Source of the DNA: Thiotrichales bacterium | GTDB taxonomy: Bacteria > Pseudomonadota > Gammaproteobacteria > HK1 | Reading direction: 5' to 3' | Assembly: GCA_026709935.1 (NCBI GenBank) | Contig: JAPOSC010000065.1 | Span: forward strand, 62,001-126,000 | DNA length: 64,000 nucleotides | Shown here: one piece after another, positions 62,230-64,000 of the stretch | Position numbering within the stretch: position 1 is the first letter of the stretch | Layout: each line of letters starts with the position of its first letter | Notes under the pieces: model-generated | What the model saw: only the letters and a program-made list of their open reading frames with translations | What the model was told of the DNA's origin: nothing | The model's database searches: none | Program-made: the position numbers and the translations under genes

Positions 62230-62906
62230 GGCAGCCGCTCCTCGATTGCGCGGATCAGGTGCTCGGTGACCGTCGCTCCATCGTTGGACGCGTCGATCAC
62301 CGCATAGCGCTCGGGATTCTCGCGGGCCCGTTCGAGGTAGATCTCCCGTACCCGCCGAAAGAACGCCGCGTCCTCACGCTCGAACCGGTCGGCAGCGCCG
62401 GACCCGGCGGCGGTTCCTTGCACGGAGACGGCGCCGTGCCGACGCCGCTCGGCCCGCGCGAGGCCGACCGCGGGCGGGAGATCCAGCACGAGCACCAGAT
62501 CGGGCCGGATGTCGCTCTGCACGATGTCCTGCAACGCCGCAATCGTCGTTCGGTCGACGTCGCGTCCGCCTCCCTGGTAGGCGAACGTCGCATCGGTGAA
62601 CCGCTCGCACAGCACCCAGACGCCATCCTCGATGGCCGGAGCGATCACCTTCGCGAGATGCTCGGCCCGTGCCGCGAACACCGCGAGCAACTCCGCCATC
62701 GGCGACATGCCCGTGAACCGTGGATCCAGCAGCATCGTGCGCAGTGACTCGCCGAGCGGCGTCCCACCCGGCTCCCGGGTGGCGAGTGTCCTGGTTCCGA
62801 CGCTCTGCAACCAGCGTTCGATCCTGGGAAGTTGGGTCGACTTGCCGGCCCCGTCGACGCCTTCGATCGATAGGAACCGGCCTCGATCGGGCTTCGTGCG
62901 CGTCAT
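62226..62906 (-). CDS. tmk: Thymidylate kinase
   Basis: It phosphorylates dTMP to dTDP. The 226-aa protein has the P-loop GRFLSIEGVDGAGKSTQLPRIERWL, the DR(E)-type TREPGGTPLGESLR, LCERFTDATFAYQGGGRDVDR, and LVLVLDLPPAVGLARAERRR with a lid region. Its length is slightly above the bacterial norm because of an insertion in the lid (HGAVSVQGTAAGSGAADR). It overlaps mltG upstream and holB downstream by 4 bp each, so the three are translationally coupled. Confidence 0.95.
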   Translation of the reverse strand: MTRTKPDRGRFLSIEGVDGAGKSTQLPRIERWLQSVGTRTLATREPGGTPLGESLRTMLLDPRFTGMSPMAELLAVFAARAEHLAKVIAPAIEDGVWVLCERFTDATFAYQGGGRDVDRTTIAALQDIVQSDIRPDLVLVLDLPPAVGLARAERRRHGAVSVQGTAAGSGAADRFEREDAAFFRRVREIYLERARENPERYAVIDASNDGATVTEHLIRAIEERLP

Positions 62907-64000
62907 TCGCTTTCCGACTGCGCCGTGCGTTCGGAGCGGCGGGCCCGAATCTGGTAGTGGTACACCGCCTTGCGGTGGTCATCGTAATTGGAGGAAAACA
63001 CGTGGCGGCCGTCGCCCTTCGACACGAAAAAGAGGGAGCCATCCTCGATCGGCACCGCCACTGCATCGATTGCGGCCGCGCTTGCAATCGCGATCGGAGT
63101 CGGCGGCAGGCCCTTGCGGGTGTAGGTATTGTACGGGGTATCACGCCTCAGATCGGCCTTCGTCAGATCTCCGTCGAAGTCGTCCCCCAATCCGTAGATG
63201 ACGGTCGGATCGGTCTCCAGGCGCATGCCACGCCGCAGTCTGGACACGAACACGCCCGCGATCCGCGCCCGCTCTTCGGCCGCGCCCGTTTCCTTCTCCA
63301 CGATGGATGCGAGCACCAGCGCCTCGTCGGGGGACGAGAGCGGCAGATCCGGGGCGCGTCCTGCCCACGCCGATTCCAGGTAGCCGGCCATCGTGTCGAA
63401 CGCACGGCTCAGGAGCTGCAGATCGGTGGCGCCGGAGGGAAAGTGGTAAGTCTCGGGGAAGAAGCGTCCTTCGGGATGCATCTCCGGATGGCCAAGCTTC
63501 GCCATCACTTCCGCGTCGGAGAGACCCTTGAGGGTCTGGACCAGCTCCTCGGACCCCGCGATTCGGCGACGGAGCTCGCGGAACGTCCACCCCTCGATGA
63601 TCGTGAAGGGATACTGGACGACAACACCCTCGACGAGCAGATCGATCAGTCCGCTCGGAGTCAGGCCGGGCTCCAGGGCGTACTCTCCGGCCTTGATGCG
63701 GCCGGCATCGCCGCTCCAGCGCGCCTCGAGCACCAGACGCAACGGCGACTCGATGATCCCCGCCGCCTCCAGGTCCCGTGCGACACGCGCGATCGAGGCC
63801 CCACTCGGTACGGTGTAGACGAATGGTTCGTCGCCGATGCGCAGCGGACGTTCCATCGCGCTGCGTTGGGTGTGCACCAGCCAGACTCCGCCCGCCGCAC
63901 CCACCAGGAGAAGCACGAATCCGAGCAATGTGATGCGTCGCAGGAGCTTCAACCGTCGTTCCCGGGGGCAGGCGTCTCTCGCTTGCGTCCGGCGGCGCAT
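62903..64000 (-). CDS. mltG: Endolytic murein transglycosylase MltG (5' end at window edge)
   Basis: MltG cleaves nascent glycan strands in the inner membrane to set their length. A membrane anchor (RRITLLGFVLLLVGAAGGVWLVH) precedes a LysM-like domain and the YceG/MltG catalytic region: FPETYHFPSGATDL, LASIVEKETGAAEERARIAGVFVSRLRRGMRLETDPTVIYG (catalytic Glu in EKET), YNTYTRKGLPPTPIAIAS and FSSNYDDHRKAVYHYQI. An ATG coincides with the last base of the window (64000), so the true start could lie further out or at TTG 63952 (LKLLRRIT). About 365 aa are visible. pabC, usually upstream, is not in the window. Confidence 0.93.
   Translation of the reverse strand: MRRRTQARDACPRERRLKLLRRITLLGFVLLLVGAAGGVWLVHTQRSAMERPLRIGDEPFVYTVPSGASIARVARDLEAAGIIESPLRLVLEARWSGDAGRIKAGEYALEPGLTPSGLIDLLVEGVVVQYPFTIIEGWTFRELRRRIAGSEELVQTLKGLSDAEVMAKLGHPEMHPEGRFFPETYHFPSGATDLQLLSRAFDTMAGYLESAWAGRAPDLPLSSPDEALVLASIVEKETGAAEERARIAGVFVSRLRRGMRLETDPTVIYGLGDDFDGDLTKADLRRDTPYNTYTRKGLPPTPIAIASAAAIDAVAVPIEDGSLFFVSKGDGRHVFSSNYDDHRKAVYHYQIRARRSERTAQSESE

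Noticed and set aside
60049-62307. 752-aa plus-strand ORF opposite the GcvT-SHMT fusion and holB
   Set aside because: Antisense shadow crossing two real genes.

Overview
The window is a 64 kb piece of a GC-rich bacterial chromosome, most likely from a gammaproteobacterium. No 16S rRNA is present, so this rests on gene order and family content. The supporting orders are recN-bamE, the rnfH/ratA/smpB group, pcm-tolC, mfd followed by a CsiV-like gene, slt next to ampD, infC-rpmI-rplT-pheS-pheT-ihfA-merR, and holB-tmk-mltG. The genus cannot be named. Nearly every long antisense ORF in the track is a GC-rich shadow of a conserved gene on the other strand.

Layout. 1-11.5 kb: recN (5' truncated), bamE, rnfH and ratA, smpB, glnD, moaD, a moaC with an N-terminal helix-turn-helix extension, a dynamin-like membrane GTPase, pcm and tolC. 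11.5-16 kb: csaA, gpmA and nadE on the minus strand, then an AI-2E/PerM-family permease. 16.3-21.5 kb: iron-type alcohol dehydrogenase, aldehyde dehydrogenase and an OmpR/EnvZ-type two-component pair. 21.7-26.1 kb: a five-gene run (threonine aldolase, HAD hydrolase, class I glutamine amidotransferase, Asp/Glu racemase-maleate isomerase-like protein, sulfotransferase-like protein). 26.1-28.8 kb: a small lipoprotein and a lipoprotein-type subtilisin autotransporter. 28.8-29.9 kb: about 1.1 kb without a gene but rich in inverted and tandem repeats. 29.9-33.7 kb: a MoxR ATPase/VWA pair and formate-THF ligase. 34-37.6 kb: an accessory patch with an orphan protein, a PD-(D/E)XK nuclease-like protein and an Xre-RES toxin-antitoxin pair whose RES toxin is split by one in-frame TGA. 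37.7-39.9 kb: DUF1330, DUF1989 and a divergent GlxA/AraC regulator. 39.9-48.6 kb: mfd, csiV-like, DUF1249, slt, ampD, Sel1 repeats and tRNA-Pro. 48.7-54.3 kb: the translation operon. 54.3-56.6 kb: tRNA-Val, uvrB, tRNA-Asn. 56.7-61.1 kb: an orphan protein, a DddP-like M24 protein, a Rieske-ferredoxin stub, and one reading frame fusing a glycine-cleavage T protein to serine hydroxymethyltransferase. 61.3-64 kb: holB, tmk and mltG.

How genes work together. Several loci touch one-carbon/folate and small amino-acid chemistry: the GcvT-SHMT fusion, formate-THF ligase and threonine aldolase (glycine plus acetaldehyde, a plausible but unproven link to the alcohol and aldehyde dehydrogenases). Repair (recN, mfd, uvrB), wall turnover (slt, ampD, mltG, csiV-like) and translation (infC, rpmI, rplT, pheST, three tRNAs, csaA, smpB) make up the core.

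Two sequence-level themes stand out. Intergenic gaps repeatedly carry short degenerate tandem arrays, several in exact 10-bp register with different units. There is also a small dispersed family of palindromes built around CCGGAAATTTCACC. I see no CRISPR array, integrase, insertion sequence or rRNA operon.
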